Below, one piece after another: positions 1 to 7,215 of a stretch of 9,550 bases of DNA. Below the pieces are notes generated by a model that saw only the letters and a program-made list of their open reading frames with translations, did not search any database and was not told the origin of the DNA. A program made the translations under genes and the position numbers. Source of the stretch: an uncultured Lachnospiraceae bacterium (GTDB lineage Bacteria > Bacillota > Clostridia > Lachnospirales > Lachnospiraceae); the NCBI GenBank assembly GCA_945485625.1, contig CALYSH010000036.1, positions 1 to 9,550 of the forward strand. The letters are read 5' to 3'. Each line of letters begins with the position of its first letter. Positions within the stretch are counted from its first letter, which is position 1.

Positions 1-45
1 CTCTGTCCCTGGGGCCTCTGTCCCTGGGGTCTCTGTCCCTGAGGT
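1..45 (-). repeat. 15-bp tandem repeat encoding RPQGQ
   Basis: Three consecutive 15-base units (1-15, 16-30, 31-45) share the core ctctgtccctg and differ at only a couple of bases. On the minus strand they encode Arg-Pro-Gln-Gly-Gln in the tail of the SH3b protein. The array touches the window edge, so the true copy number is unknown. The unit is a multiple of three, so copy-number changes would lengthen or shorten the tail without a frameshift. Confidence 0.9.
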
Positions 46-1067
46 CTCTCTGCAGTTCTGCGACGAATGGTTTCCTTCTCTACTCTTTCGATATATGCCG
101 CATCCGCATCGCCTTTGACCTTATAGATGACAAAGGCCAAAGCACCCGCCATTGCCAGCAGAAGAACAATCAGCACAAGGATAATCACCTTCTGCTTTGA
201 AGTCTTTGCTGCCTCGGCCTGATAAAGCTTTGCATTCTCTGTAGCAGCATAGAAAATCTGGCTGATCTCCCAGGACTTCAATTCCTCGTTATCCACAAGA
301 ATCCACTTTGCATCATTCTCATCATACCAAACCTCATACTTGCCTTTCTCCTGAGGTTCCTCTGTAGGCTTCGGATTCTCGTTTTGATTCGGGTCGTCCA
401 CCGGGTCTTCGGGAGTCTCCGGAACCGGCTCCTTTAATTCTCCGGAAAGTTCCACATAATCAGAGCGGATAAAGCCGCTTATTTCTTTGTTGTTTTCTAC
501 ATAATGAATCAGGTACCAGGTTTTGGAGTCAGCTCCTGTAATGGTTCCCTTTACGGTAACTACAGTTCCCTTCTTCACGGAAGCAAGAACATTGTCTTTA
601 TTTGAAGTATCTGCTGCCGAACGGACACGTACATTCTCAGCGCCCTTAACGGTACCGCCTACCGGCTGGACTTCAGTCACCTTACTGGTATCCAGCGGGG
701 TTGAGGGTTTTGGAGTTGCGCTGGGGCTGGGGGTAGGAGTGGCTGTTGCAGCGTCTCCTGCTACTACAAGGTCGGAACGAATGTAGCCGGTGGTATTTGC
801 ATCCACCTGAACCTTATACCAAACCTTTCCATCTGCTGCGGTGGTCTGTCCCACTACGGTAAGTACCGCATCCCGCTTCACATTTCCTACAATGCCACTG
901 CCGGTTGTTGCTTCCTTACGGATATTCGCTCCGGCCACATTTACCTTTACGGTTTCATCTGCACGGCTGGTAAATACGCCAAGCACCAAGGTAAGCACTG
1001 CAATCAGAATCAAGGTTCCAACTGCATTCCACGCTTTGCTGTTCCACAGACTGACTGTCTTCTTCAT
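1..1067 (-). CDS. Membrane-anchored protein with two SH3b domains (3' end outside window)
   Basis: The 355 visible codons start with MKKTVSLWNS, preceded by an AAGGAAGG-type ribosome site. Residues 15-33 are a hydrophobic signal peptide or anchor, with a possible cleavage site near SRA-DET (about 36). SH3b-like repeats lie at about 38-102 and 138-206; both contain the N(I/V)R(K/V) strand and end in G(Y/F)IRSD(L/Y)V. They are joined by a Pro/Thr/Ser linker (about 105-126). An acidic proline-rich linker (208-242) leads to a short region rich in W and Y (244-275) and a strong transmembrane helix (293-317). After it comes a basic cytoplasmic tail that turns into RPQGQ repeats from residue 341 and leaves the window. 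Bacterial SH3b domains commonly bind cell-wall peptides, so the outside part may contact peptidoglycan; this is inference. The gene begins 20 bases after the purD stop with no terminator between, so it is probably co-transcribed with the purine genes. The exact function is unknown. Confidence 0.85.
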   Translation of the reverse strand, partial: MKKTVSLWNSKAWNAVGTLILIAVLTLVLGVFTSRADETVKVNVAGANIRKEATTGSGIVGNVKRDAVLTVVGQTTAADGKVWYKVQVDANTTGYIRSDLVVAGDAATATPTPSPSATPKPSTPLDTSKVTEVQPVGGTVKGAENVRVRSAADTSNKDNVLASVKKGTVVTVKGTITGADSKTWYLIHYVENNKEISGFIRSDYVELSGELKEPVPETPEDPVDDPNQNENPKPTEEPQEKGKYEVWYDENDAKWILVDNEELKSWEISQIFYAATENAKLYQAEAAKTSKQKVIILVLIVLLLAMAGALAFVIYKVKGDADAAYIERVEKETIRRRTAERPQGQRPQGQRPQGQ

Positions 1068-1087
1068 CGGTTTCCTTCCTTTCTGGA

Positions 1088-2365
1088 TTATGCCTCATCA
1101 ATTGCCTTTCCAATATCATGACGCATATATTTATTATCGAAATGTACCCACTCGGTTGCTTCATATGCCTTCGCACGAGCTTCCTTCAAGGTCGCACCCT
1201 TGGCGGTAATACCAAGCACACGGCCTCCGTTGGTTACCACCTTGCCGTTTGCATCAAACTTGCTTCCCGCATGGAAACAATAATAATCCTCTTTTCCCTT
1301 AAAGTTTTCCAACCCGGTAATTTCAAAGCCTTTTTCATAAGCCACCGGATATCCGTCGGAAGCCAATACCACACAAACTGCCGCATTGTCTTCAAACTTC
1401 AATTCCACCCGGTCCAATGTACCATCAATACAGGCATCCACTACATCCATGATATCATTCTCCATTCTGCAGAGAACAACCTGTGCCTCCGGATCTCCAA
1501 AGCGTGCATTATACTCCAACACTCTGGGTCCCTTAGGAGTTAACATCAATCCAAAGAAGATGACTCCCTTGAACGGTCTTCCCTCACTTGCCATGGCATC
1601 TACGGTTGCCTGATAGATATACTTCTGACAGAAATCATCCACTTCCTTGGTATAGAAGGGGCTGGGTGAGAAGTTCCCCATACCACCGGTATTCAAGCCC
1701 TGATCTCCATCCTTTGCGCGCTTATGATCCTGTGCGGAGGTCATGGTACGAATGGTCTTACCGTCCACGAAGGAAAGTACAGACACCTCACGGCCTGTCA
1801 TAAACTCTTCAATTACCATACGATTTCCTGCGCTGCCGAAATGCTTATCCAGCATGATTTCCTTCACGCCGGCCTTCGCCTCCTCCAGGGTATTGCAAAT
1901 CAAAACCCCTTTGCCCAGAGCCAGTCCGTCAGCCTTTAACACGATGGGCATCTCTGCTGTTTCCAGATAAGCGATTGCCTTATCCGGGTCATCAAAGGTT
2001 TCATAAGCAGCTGTAGGAATATTATACTTCTTCATCAAATCCTTTGAGAATGCCTTGCTTCCCTCCAGAATCGCTGCCGCCTTGTTGGGACCGAAGGTAC
2101 GTAGGCCCGCCTCCTGAAGCACATCTACCAGACCGCCTACCAAAGGGTCATCCGGCGCTACAAAAACCAGGTCCACAGCCTTCTCCTTGGCATATGAAAC
2201 AATCTTATCAAATTCCATTACACCGATAGAGGGATTACATTCAGCGACTTCCGCGATTCCCGCATTCCCGGGAACACAGTAAATCTGATCCACTCTCTTG
2301 CTTTTCTTCATTGCCACTGCGATGGCATGTTCACGACCGCCGCCGCCTACAATCAATACCTTCAT
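1088..2365 (-). CDS. purD: Phosphoribosylamine-glycine ligase (GAR synthetase)
   Basis: This enzyme joins glycine to 5-phosphoribosylamine using ATP, giving GAR, the second step of de novo purine synthesis in the cytoplasm. The 425-aa length is normal for a single-domain PurD. The N-terminal nucleotide-fold signature VLIVGGGGREHA is at 3-14. The FGPNKAAA segment (91-98) is followed by the ATP-grasp domain, with KADGLALGKGV (144-154), NTGGMGNFSP (225-234) and the metal-binding stretch LEYNARFGDPEAQ (283-295). The usual GP-E-PLVAG loop reads APDDPLVGG here (70-78), a mild variation. The start has a GGAGG ribosome site 8 bases upstream. The gene lies 16 bases after purN and is the last recognisable purine gene of the cluster. 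Confidence 0.97.
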   Translation of the reverse strand: MKVLIVGGGGREHAIAVAMKKSKRVDQIYCVPGNAGIAEVAECNPSIGVMEFDKIVSYAKEKAVDLVFVAPDDPLVGGLVDVLQEAGLRTFGPNKAAAILEGSKAFSKDLMKKYNIPTAAYETFDDPDKAIAYLETAEMPIVLKADGLALGKGVLICNTLEEAKAGVKEIMLDKHFGSAGNRMVIEEFMTGREVSVLSFVDGKTIRTMTSAQDHKRAKDGDQGLNTGGMGNFSPSPFYTKEVDDFCQKYIYQATVDAMASEGRPFKGVIFFGLMLTPKGPRVLEYNARFGDPEAQVVLCRMENDIMDVVDACIDGTLDRVELKFEDNAAVCVVLASDGYPVAYEKGFEITGLENFKGKEDYYCFHAGSKFDANGKVVTNGGRVLGITAKGATLKEARAKAYEATEWVHFDNKYMRHDIGKAIDEA

Positions 2366-2381
2366 CTGTATTGCCTCCGCT

Positions 2382-3005
2382 TTATTTTCTTCTGACCTTT
2401 CCGTCCACTATTTCAAGCCGCCCATTTGCAATGTCATCGATTGCCTGAGGTAATAACTTCCACTCAGCCTGCTCCATTACCCGCTGCTGCAGCTCTTTTG
2501 CCGTATCATCCTGTTCCACCATAACAGCCTTCTGTGCAATAATGGGGCCTTCGTCCATGCCGTCATTTACATAATGCACAGTAGCACCGGTTACCTTCAC
2601 CCCACGCTTTAACGCTTCCTCATGCACCTTCAGCCCATAGAACCCTACGCCGCAGAAGGATGGAATCAAAGAGGGATGGATATTGATGATTCTGCCGGAA
2701 TACTTTGTGGTCATGGCATCCGGAATCTTCACCAGGAAACCTGCCAGCACGATCAAATCCGGCGCAAGCTCATCCATTTTATCCAGAAATGCCTGATTAA
2801 ATGCTTCTCTGTCCGCATAGTCCTTTGGGCTTATCAAAATCCCGGGGATGTTATGATTCTTAGCGCGCTCCAATGCATACGCACCGGCATTGTTGCTGAT
2901 GACTCCGATAATCTCCGTATTGGTGATGGTTTTGTTATCAACAGCATCCAGAATAGCCTGTAAGTTGGTTCCTCCGCCGGAAACACAAACCACCACTCTT
3001 AACAT
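2382..3005 (-). CDS. purN: Phosphoribosylglycinamide formyltransferase (GART)
   Basis: PurN transfers a formyl group from 10-formyltetrahydrofolate to GAR, making FGAR, the third step of purine synthesis. The 207-aa protein has the usual single-domain length. The phosphate-binding start VCVSGGGTNLQA is at 7-17. The formyltransferase catalytic triad is visible as N108 and H110 in IINIHPSL and D151 in MDEGPII. The stretch SFCGVGFYGLKVHEEAL (116-132) replaces the proteobacterial form of this loop and is, from memory, usual in clostridial PurN. The ATG sits inside the last codons of purM, overlapping it by 7 bases, which suggests translational coupling. The purD start follows 16 bases after the stop. 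Confidence 0.97.
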   Translation of the reverse strand: MLRVVVCVSGGGTNLQAILDAVDNKTITNTEIIGVISNNAGAYALERAKNHNIPGILISPKDYADREAFNQAFLDKMDELAPDLIVLAGFLVKIPDAMTTKYSGRIINIHPSLIPSFCGVGFYGLKVHEEALKRGVKVTGATVHYVNDGMDEGPIIAQKAVMVEQDDTAKELQQRVMEQAEWKLLPQAIDDIANGRLEIVDGKVRRK

Positions 3006-4024
3006 AATGTTACTCCTTTTTCACCCTTGGTGCAGTGACCTACAACGAATGCCTTTTCACCGGCAGACTCAATGGCTGCAATGGTGCTGTCCACATCCTT
3101 TGCATCCACTGCCAATACCATACCAAGACCCATATTGAAGGTATTGTACATCATCTCTTCTGCAATATCTCCCTTCTTCTGCATGAGCTTGAAGATTGCG
3201 GGAACCTCATAGCTGTCCTTCTTTACCACAGCACGGATGCCATCGGGAAGCATTCTGGGAATATTCTCGTAGAAACCGCCGCCGGTAATATGGCTGCAGC
3301 CCTTCACGGTAACGCCGGCATCCTTGATCGCCTTCAATGCCTTTACATAAATAATGGTGGGTTTGATCAAAGCCTCTCCCAAGGTAGTACCAAGTTCATC
3401 ATAATAAGTATCCAGACTTTCCCTGGTCATCTCAAATACCTTACGAACCAAAGAGAATCCGTTGGAATGTACACCGGAGGATGCAATACCCACCAGTACA
3501 TCACCATCCTGAATGGTCTCACCGGTAATAATATCCTTTGCATCGGCTACACCTACGGAAAAGCCTGCCAGATCGTACTCGTCCTCAGGCATCAGACCGG
3601 GATGCTCTGCGGTCTCGCCGCCAATCAGTGCACAGCCTGCCTGCTTACAGCCTTCTGCCACACCCTTTACAATTTCCGCAATCTTCTCGGGATAGTTCTT
3701 GCCGCAGGCAATATAATCCAGGAAGAACAGGGGCTCACCGCCTGCACATGCCACATCGTTAACGCACATTGCAACAGCGTCAATACCGATGGTATCATGC
3801 TTGTCCATCAAAAATGCCAGCTTTACCTTGGTGCCGCAGCCGTCTGTTCCGGACAAAAGAACAGGATTCTCCATCTTTTTGAATGCTTCCATGGAAAATG
3901 CTCCGGAGAATCCGCCCAGTCCTCCCATAACCTCGGGACGAAGGGTCTCCTTCACATGCTTCTTCATCAACTCTACGGACTTGTATCCTGCCTCAATGTC
4001 TACTCCAGCTTTCTTATAATCCAT
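2999..4024 (-). CDS. purM: Phosphoribosylformylglycinamidine cyclo-ligase (AIR synthetase)
   Basis: PurM closes the imidazole ring, turning FGAM into AIR with ATP, the fifth step of the purine pathway. The 341-aa length fits the family. The N-terminus MDYKKAGVDIEAGYKSV is diagnostic. SGTDGCGTKVKLA (58-70), IGIDAVAMCVNDVACAGGEPLFFLDY (79-104) and the later GGETAEHPG and HITGGGFYENIPRMLP motifs are all intact. The ATG has an AGGAG site about 8 bases upstream. The gap from purE is 46 bases, the widest in the cluster, but holds no convincing terminator. The 3' end overlaps purN. The next enzyme acting on its product AIR, via N5-CAIR, is PurE, encoded directly upstream. Confidence 0.98.
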   Translation of the reverse strand: MDYKKAGVDIEAGYKSVELMKKHVKETLRPEVMGGLGGFSGAFSMEAFKKMENPVLLSGTDGCGTKVKLAFLMDKHDTIGIDAVAMCVNDVACAGGEPLFFLDYIACGKNYPEKIAEIVKGVAEGCKQAGCALIGGETAEHPGLMPEDEYDLAGFSVGVADAKDIITGETIQDGDVLVGIASSGVHSNGFSLVRKVFEMTRESLDTYYDELGTTLGEALIKPTIIYVKALKAIKDAGVTVKGCSHITGGGFYENIPRMLPDGIRAVVKKDSYEVPAIFKLMQKKGDIAEEMMYNTFNMGLGMVLAVDAKDVDSTIAAIESAGEKAFVVGHCTKGEKGVTLC

Positions 4025-4070
4025 TTCCTTTTCTCCTCATTTTCGCTTATTTCAATTCGTCTTTTGCGAA

Positions 4071-4592
4071 TTAATAATTCTTATAACCAACTTCCTGCAG
4101 GCGGGCATCCTTCGCCACAACCTGTTCCTTCAGCTTCGCGGAATAGTCCTTCAGTTTCTCCAAAAGCTTTGCATCGGAGGTAGCCAGAATCTTCGCAGCC
4201 AGAAGACCCGCGTTTGCGCCGCCGTTAATTGCCACCGTTGCAACCGGAATACCGGAAGGCATCTGTACGATGGAGTACAGGGAATCTCTGCCGCCCAGAG
4301 AAGTGGTATGCATGGGAATACCGATAACGGGCATGGGGAAGATTGCTGCACACATACCGGGCAAATGTGCTGCCATGCCGGCCCCCGCAATCACAACCTT
4401 AATTCCTCTTGCCTCCGCACCCTTAGCATATTCAAAAAACACATCCGGCTCTCTGTGGGCACTGATAATGGTCATTTCGTAGGGAATTTCCAGCTCCTCC
4501 AGAATATCCGCCGCCTTTGCCATTACCGGCATGTCGGAATCACTTCCCATCACAATGGAAACCACCGCTTTATTCTTATTTTCCGAAAACAT
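4071..4592 (-). CDS. purE: N5-carboxyaminoimidazole ribonucleotide mutase, class I
   Basis: Class I PurE moves the carboxyl group of N5-CAIR to carbon 4, giving CAIR. The 173-aa protein has the phosphate-binding GSDSDMPVM (16-24), catalytic SAHREPD with H46, GAGMAAHLPG (70-79), and DSLYSIVQMPSGIPVATVAI (103-122). These features resemble the bacterial class I mutase more than the class II AIR carboxylase; that choice is by motif memory. Class I enzymes usually need PurK to make N5-CAIR, and no purK lies in this window. The start has a strong AAGGAGG site at 4599-4605. It is the first gene of the purine cluster, directly behind a terminator and a 19-bp palindrome that may be its control region. 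Confidence 0.96.
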   Translation of the reverse strand: MFSENKNKAVVSIVMGSDSDMPVMAKAADILEELEIPYEMTIISAHREPDVFFEYAKGAEARGIKVVIAGAGMAAHLPGMCAAIFPMPVIGIPMHTTSLGGRDSLYSIVQMPSGIPVATVAINGGANAGLLAAKILATSDAKLLEKLKDYSAKLKEQVVAKDARLQEVGYKNY

Positions 4593-4608
4593 AACGAACC
4601 TCCTTATG

Positions 4609-4627
4609 TTGTTATTGACAATAACAA
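4609..4627 (-). promoter_or_regulatory. 19-bp perfect palindrome in the purE leader
   Basis: On the minus strand the sequence reads TTGTTATTGTCAATAACAA, a perfect 9+1+9 inverted repeat. It ends 3 bases before the AAGGAGG ribosome site of purE, and its upstream end overlaps the T-run of the preceding terminator. It could be an operator for a dimeric repressor or a weak leader hairpin close to the ribosome site. It does not match the Bacillus PurBox or the E. coli PurR operator as I know them. No second copy was seen in this window. Confidence 0.5.
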
Positions 4628-4669
4628 AAAACGCTATATCTAGTCCTTAGTTTACTAGAAATAGCGTTT
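4626..4669 (-). terminator. Intrinsic terminator after the aminopeptidase gene
   Basis: The outer stem is nine pairs (4629-4637 with 4661-4669). After one mismatch there are six more pairs (4639-4644 with 4654-4659) around a nine-base loop. On the minus strand the stem ends in GCGTTTTTTG, a run of six T. It lies 59 bases after the aminopeptidase stop and 34 bases before the purE start. It could simply end the upstream transcript, or act as an attenuator if transcription of the pur genes starts upstream of it. Confidence 0.8.
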
Positions 4670-4677
4670 CTATGCAA
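4649..4677 (-). promoter_or_regulatory. Weak candidate promoter for the purE cluster
   Basis: On the minus strand, TTGCAT (4672-4677) and TAAACT (4649-4654) are 17 bases apart, a permitted sigma-A spacing, but they match the consensus at only 3/6 and 4/6. A start here would fall inside the terminator stem and leave a leader of about 50 bases containing the 19-bp palindrome. An alternative pair, TTGTGT (4706-4711) and TATGAA (4683-4688), also 17 bases apart, would place the whole hairpin in the leader. Neither is strong. Confidence 0.25.
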
Positions 4678-4727
4678 GGCTTTTCATAAAAAACTTTTTA
4701 TACAGACACAAGAAGCTTTCAGCCCCA

Positions 4728-6815
4728 TTATTCCCCGTCGGAATCAAAGGCTTCATTTAACGCTTCCGTGCCGGGCAGAACAAAACGTCCCTTTTCAATA
4801 ATCAAAATTTCCTCGCCATTTGCCTTCACCGCAGACAGGCTTCCCAGCTCATTGTAAGGGATGGTAATATCCGTGTGGCAGTTAAAATAAGCCTTTGCAG
4901 GCTGGGTTCTGCGAAGTGCCGCCACCTCATTCTCCCGTGCCACAATTTCCTTCCCGTCCGGATTGTACACCCTGATATCCTCCACATGAGAGTAACAGGT
5001 ATCCCCCACCGCAAAGTGAGGTCCCATTTTTTCGGCAATCAGAATCGGCAGTTTAGCTCCTACGCCAAGCTTCTTTGCCACCATATAAGCGGTGGTGTTG
5101 GTACCGATTGCGAACTCTCCCATGGGAAGGGATTCATCTCGGAACAGGACATTTTCCCGAATGAATGCCTGGTTCTCCTCTTTTGTCCCAAAATTGGCGC
5201 AGGAATATCCGGTGGTCATACCATTTCTGAATTCCAGCTGTAAATCCTTGTATTCCAGGCCGTTCAGATATACCCTGCTTACATGAAGGATACCATTGGT
5301 CCCCTTTAGGACAGGGGAGGTAAACACCTCTCCCACCGGAATATTCACATCGGCCACACAGTTTTCAAACTTGGTTTCCTTCTCCGCATCCTGCAGGGGG
5401 TACAGCTGCACTGTAAGGTCGGTACAATTGCCGTTCATGCCCACGATTCTGCAATACTCTGCCTGATTCAGAGTATCAATTATGATCTGCTGAATCCCCT
5501 GATACAACTTGTAATCCAGGGTATTGATCCGGATGGTCTCCTCAAACAGCTCCTCAAAAACATCCCCAATTTCCGGAATCGGGAAGGCAATGATGGTAAA
5601 GCTTCTTTCCTCCTCCAGAATATATTTCCGCTGAATTTCACCGGAAGCAGAGCGAAACTCCAGCCACAAGGCATTCTGTTTTTCACGTAAGGACACTGCT
5701 TCCTTTTTGTTCACCGGTTCGAATTCCTTCTCACCAAAGGTTTCCACCACGGCAGGACCGGCATACAATAAGGCTGCCTCCCTGTATTCCTCAAATGCGG
5801 TGCGAAGTACCTCCAGACGACGATTCACATAATTCTTATCCAGGAACAAGGCTTTATCATCCTTATGGTCGAAATCAAACTGTCTGTTGGCTTCTCCGCC
5901 GTAAAAGCCTGTTTTAAATATGGAAGGATTGTACAAAATACTGGAAGGATTCCGATATATCGCAGGCTTCAGGCCCATGCCTTCAAAATTCTGCAAAGCC
6001 TTTCGAAGCATCCGTTCAAAGCCTACCCGGTAACGGATCTCCACAATTTTCTTTCTCGATAAATCCTTCCCGGTCACTTCAAAACCGATACGATATCCTT
6101 CGGTATAAGTATCCGCCATGGTTGCAATGGTTTCCTCCGGGAGAGTCGCCATAAATTCTGCAAGTTTTCTTTCATTCTCGCTGATATATTCTCCGTATTT
6201 ATACAGATATCTTTCATCCGATAAGTCTTCCTGTCGAATGATGTCAGCTGCGAAGCGATTTCCTTCGGTTACAAGCTTCTCGATTTTCTTTTCCGCAGAC
6301 ATATCCGCGTAATCACTGACAAACCAGTACAAAATCTCCTGAATACTCTTTCCGGCAGGGAGCATCCGGTTCTCATTCCACTCATACCAGAAGCAATTAT
6401 AAACCTCCAGAAACAGTTCCAGACGAATCGCAATTTCCTCCGTCTCTCCTTCATACACAAAACCGATTAAGCTGCGAAGCTCTGTATACAAAAAACAGAG
6501 AGGCTGTCCGTACTCTTCTCCCAGCTGATTCACTGCCACTGTCGGATTTGCATAGCTCTTCCCATAATGTTCCGGCAGAATATCCTCATAAAGGGCACGA
6601 TTCCTCTCACGAAGCTCCCGGATGGGTGCACTCTCCAAGCCTCCTGCCAGAAGAAATCTTCTGGTTTCCAAAATCTGCTTTAAAAACGCTCCCACCGTAC
6701 GGAAATAATCGGAAAGGGACTCACTGCCCAGCTGCTCCGATTCCATCTGTGCAATACGATTCTCTGCCAGTTCAATGCGTTCCTCTAAAATATCCATTTG
6801 TTCATCCATTTCCAT
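4728..6815 (-). CDS. Long M29-type metallo-aminopeptidase
   Basis: The C-terminal half (about 450-680) resembles M29 (thermophilic) aminopeptidases, cytoplasmic metalloenzymes that remove N-terminal residues from peptides. The expected metal and active-site residues are present: E496 in NIPVGEVFTSP, E567 in MGEFAIGTN, H600 in GPHFAVGD, and H647 with D649 in NCHTDI. At 695 aa it is far longer than the roughly 370-410 aa of classical AmpS/PepS/AmpT. About 300 extra N-terminal residues begin with a charged coiled-coil-like stretch (1-28) and continue as a helical region I do not recognise. The start MEMDEQ is preferred over an in-frame ATG at 6869 because it follows an AGGAAGG site and clears the upstream gene by 13 bases. 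It has no signal peptide. It is probably co-transcribed with the DUF6142-like gene and ends before a strong terminator. Confidence 0.85.
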   Translation of the reverse strand: MEMDEQMDILEERIELAENRIAQMESEQLGSESLSDYFRTVGAFLKQILETRRFLLAGGLESAPIRELRERNRALYEDILPEHYGKSYANPTVAVNQLGEEYGQPLCFLYTELRSLIGFVYEGETEEIAIRLELFLEVYNCFWYEWNENRMLPAGKSIQEILYWFVSDYADMSAEKKIEKLVTEGNRFAADIIRQEDLSDERYLYKYGEYISENERKLAEFMATLPEETIATMADTYTEGYRIGFEVTGKDLSRKKIVEIRYRVGFERMLRKALQNFEGMGLKPAIYRNPSSILYNPSIFKTGFYGGEANRQFDFDHKDDKALFLDKNYVNRRLEVLRTAFEEYREAALLYAGPAVVETFGEKEFEPVNKKEAVSLREKQNALWLEFRSASGEIQRKYILEEERSFTIIAFPIPEIGDVFEELFEETIRINTLDYKLYQGIQQIIIDTLNQAEYCRIVGMNGNCTDLTVQLYPLQDAEKETKFENCVADVNIPVGEVFTSPVLKGTNGILHVSRVYLNGLEYKDLQLEFRNGMTTGYSCANFGTKEENQAFIRENVLFRDESLPMGEFAIGTNTTAYMVAKKLGVGAKLPILIAEKMGPHFAVGDTCYSHVEDIRVYNPDGKEIVARENEVAALRRTQPAKAYFNCHTDITIPYNELGSLSAVKANGEEILIIEKGRFVLPGTEALNEAFDSDGE

Positions 6816-6828
6816 CCCGCAACCCTTC

Positions 6829-7146
6829 CTAGAATAACGTGCCCATATACACAATACCGCCCACGCCAAGCAGTACTGCCAGATTCAGAATCAGTCCCAC
6901 CACACTGTACACACGAAAGGCCTCCTTCTGTTGGAAGGACTTCGCGCTAAGCACAAAACCGATCAGGGAAAAAATAACCGCCAGCAGTCCGGTCAGACCA
7001 TAGCCCGGTATGGTTTCCCCCTTCGCCCGATAGGTCAGGTACACCACTGCAATCATGGACACACCGCTTATGATTCCCAGAATCACCGACATAATTGCAC
7101 CGGTGGGATGTTTTTTATTGGTATAAATATATTTTCTTTTTTTCAT
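6829..7146 (-). CDS. Small three-helix membrane protein, DUF6142-like
   Basis: The 105-aa protein has a basic N-terminus (MKKRKYIYTNKKHPTG) and three hydrophobic helices at about 15-38, 46-67 and 78-101. This fits an inner-membrane protein with its N-terminus in the cytoplasm. Length, the opening Tyr/Lys-rich stretch and the helix pattern recall the clostridial family DUF6142, assigned from memory and not by a search. No catalytic residues or known function are visible. The ribosome site is poor: AGGAG lies 12 bases from the ATG, with a closer but weaker CAGGA. The aminopeptidase starts 13 bases after its stop, so the two probably share a transcript. Only 27 bases separate its ATG from the T-rich end of the preceding terminator, leaving little room for a promoter of its own. 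Confidence 0.75.
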   Translation of the reverse strand: MKKRKYIYTNKKHPTGAIMSVILGIISGVSMIAVVYLTYRAKGETIPGYGLTGLLAVIFSLIGFVLSAKSFQQKEAFRVYSVVGLILNLAVLLGVGGIVYMGTLF

Positions 7147-7173
7147 GCCGTCCTGCCACTCCTACATCCATCC

Positions 7174-7210
7174 GAAAATCGAAAAGGCATTCCCCGGAAG
7201 GGAAATGCCT
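7174..7210 (-). terminator. Intrinsic terminator after the 50-aa gene
   Basis: On the minus strand AGGCATTTCCC and GGGAATGCCT pair with one bulged A around a short loop (stem 7185-7210). The T-rich stretch TTTTCGATTTT follows. The hairpin starts 5 bases after the stop of the 50-aa gene. The T-run is interrupted, so some read-through into the DUF6142-like gene is likely. Confidence 0.7.
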
Positions 7211-7215
7211 GTCTG

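Noticed and set aside
841..1209. Plus-strand frame across the start of the SH3b gene and the end of purD
   Set aside because: It is antisense to two real genes and has no ribosome site.
4054..4072. Inverted repeat AATTCG / CGAATT between purE and purM
   Set aside because: Six AT-rich pairs without a T-run overlapping the purE stop; too weak to call a terminator or operator.
3035..4183. 382-codon plus-strand open frame opposite purM and purE
   Set aside because: It is the antisense shadow of two well-supported enzymes, has no ribosome site or recognisable domain, and reads as low-quality Cys/His-rich sequence.
4600..4727. Purine, PRPP or ZTP riboswitch upstream of purE
   Set aside because: None of the conserved core sequences of these classes could be found; only a hairpin with a T-run and a palindrome are present.
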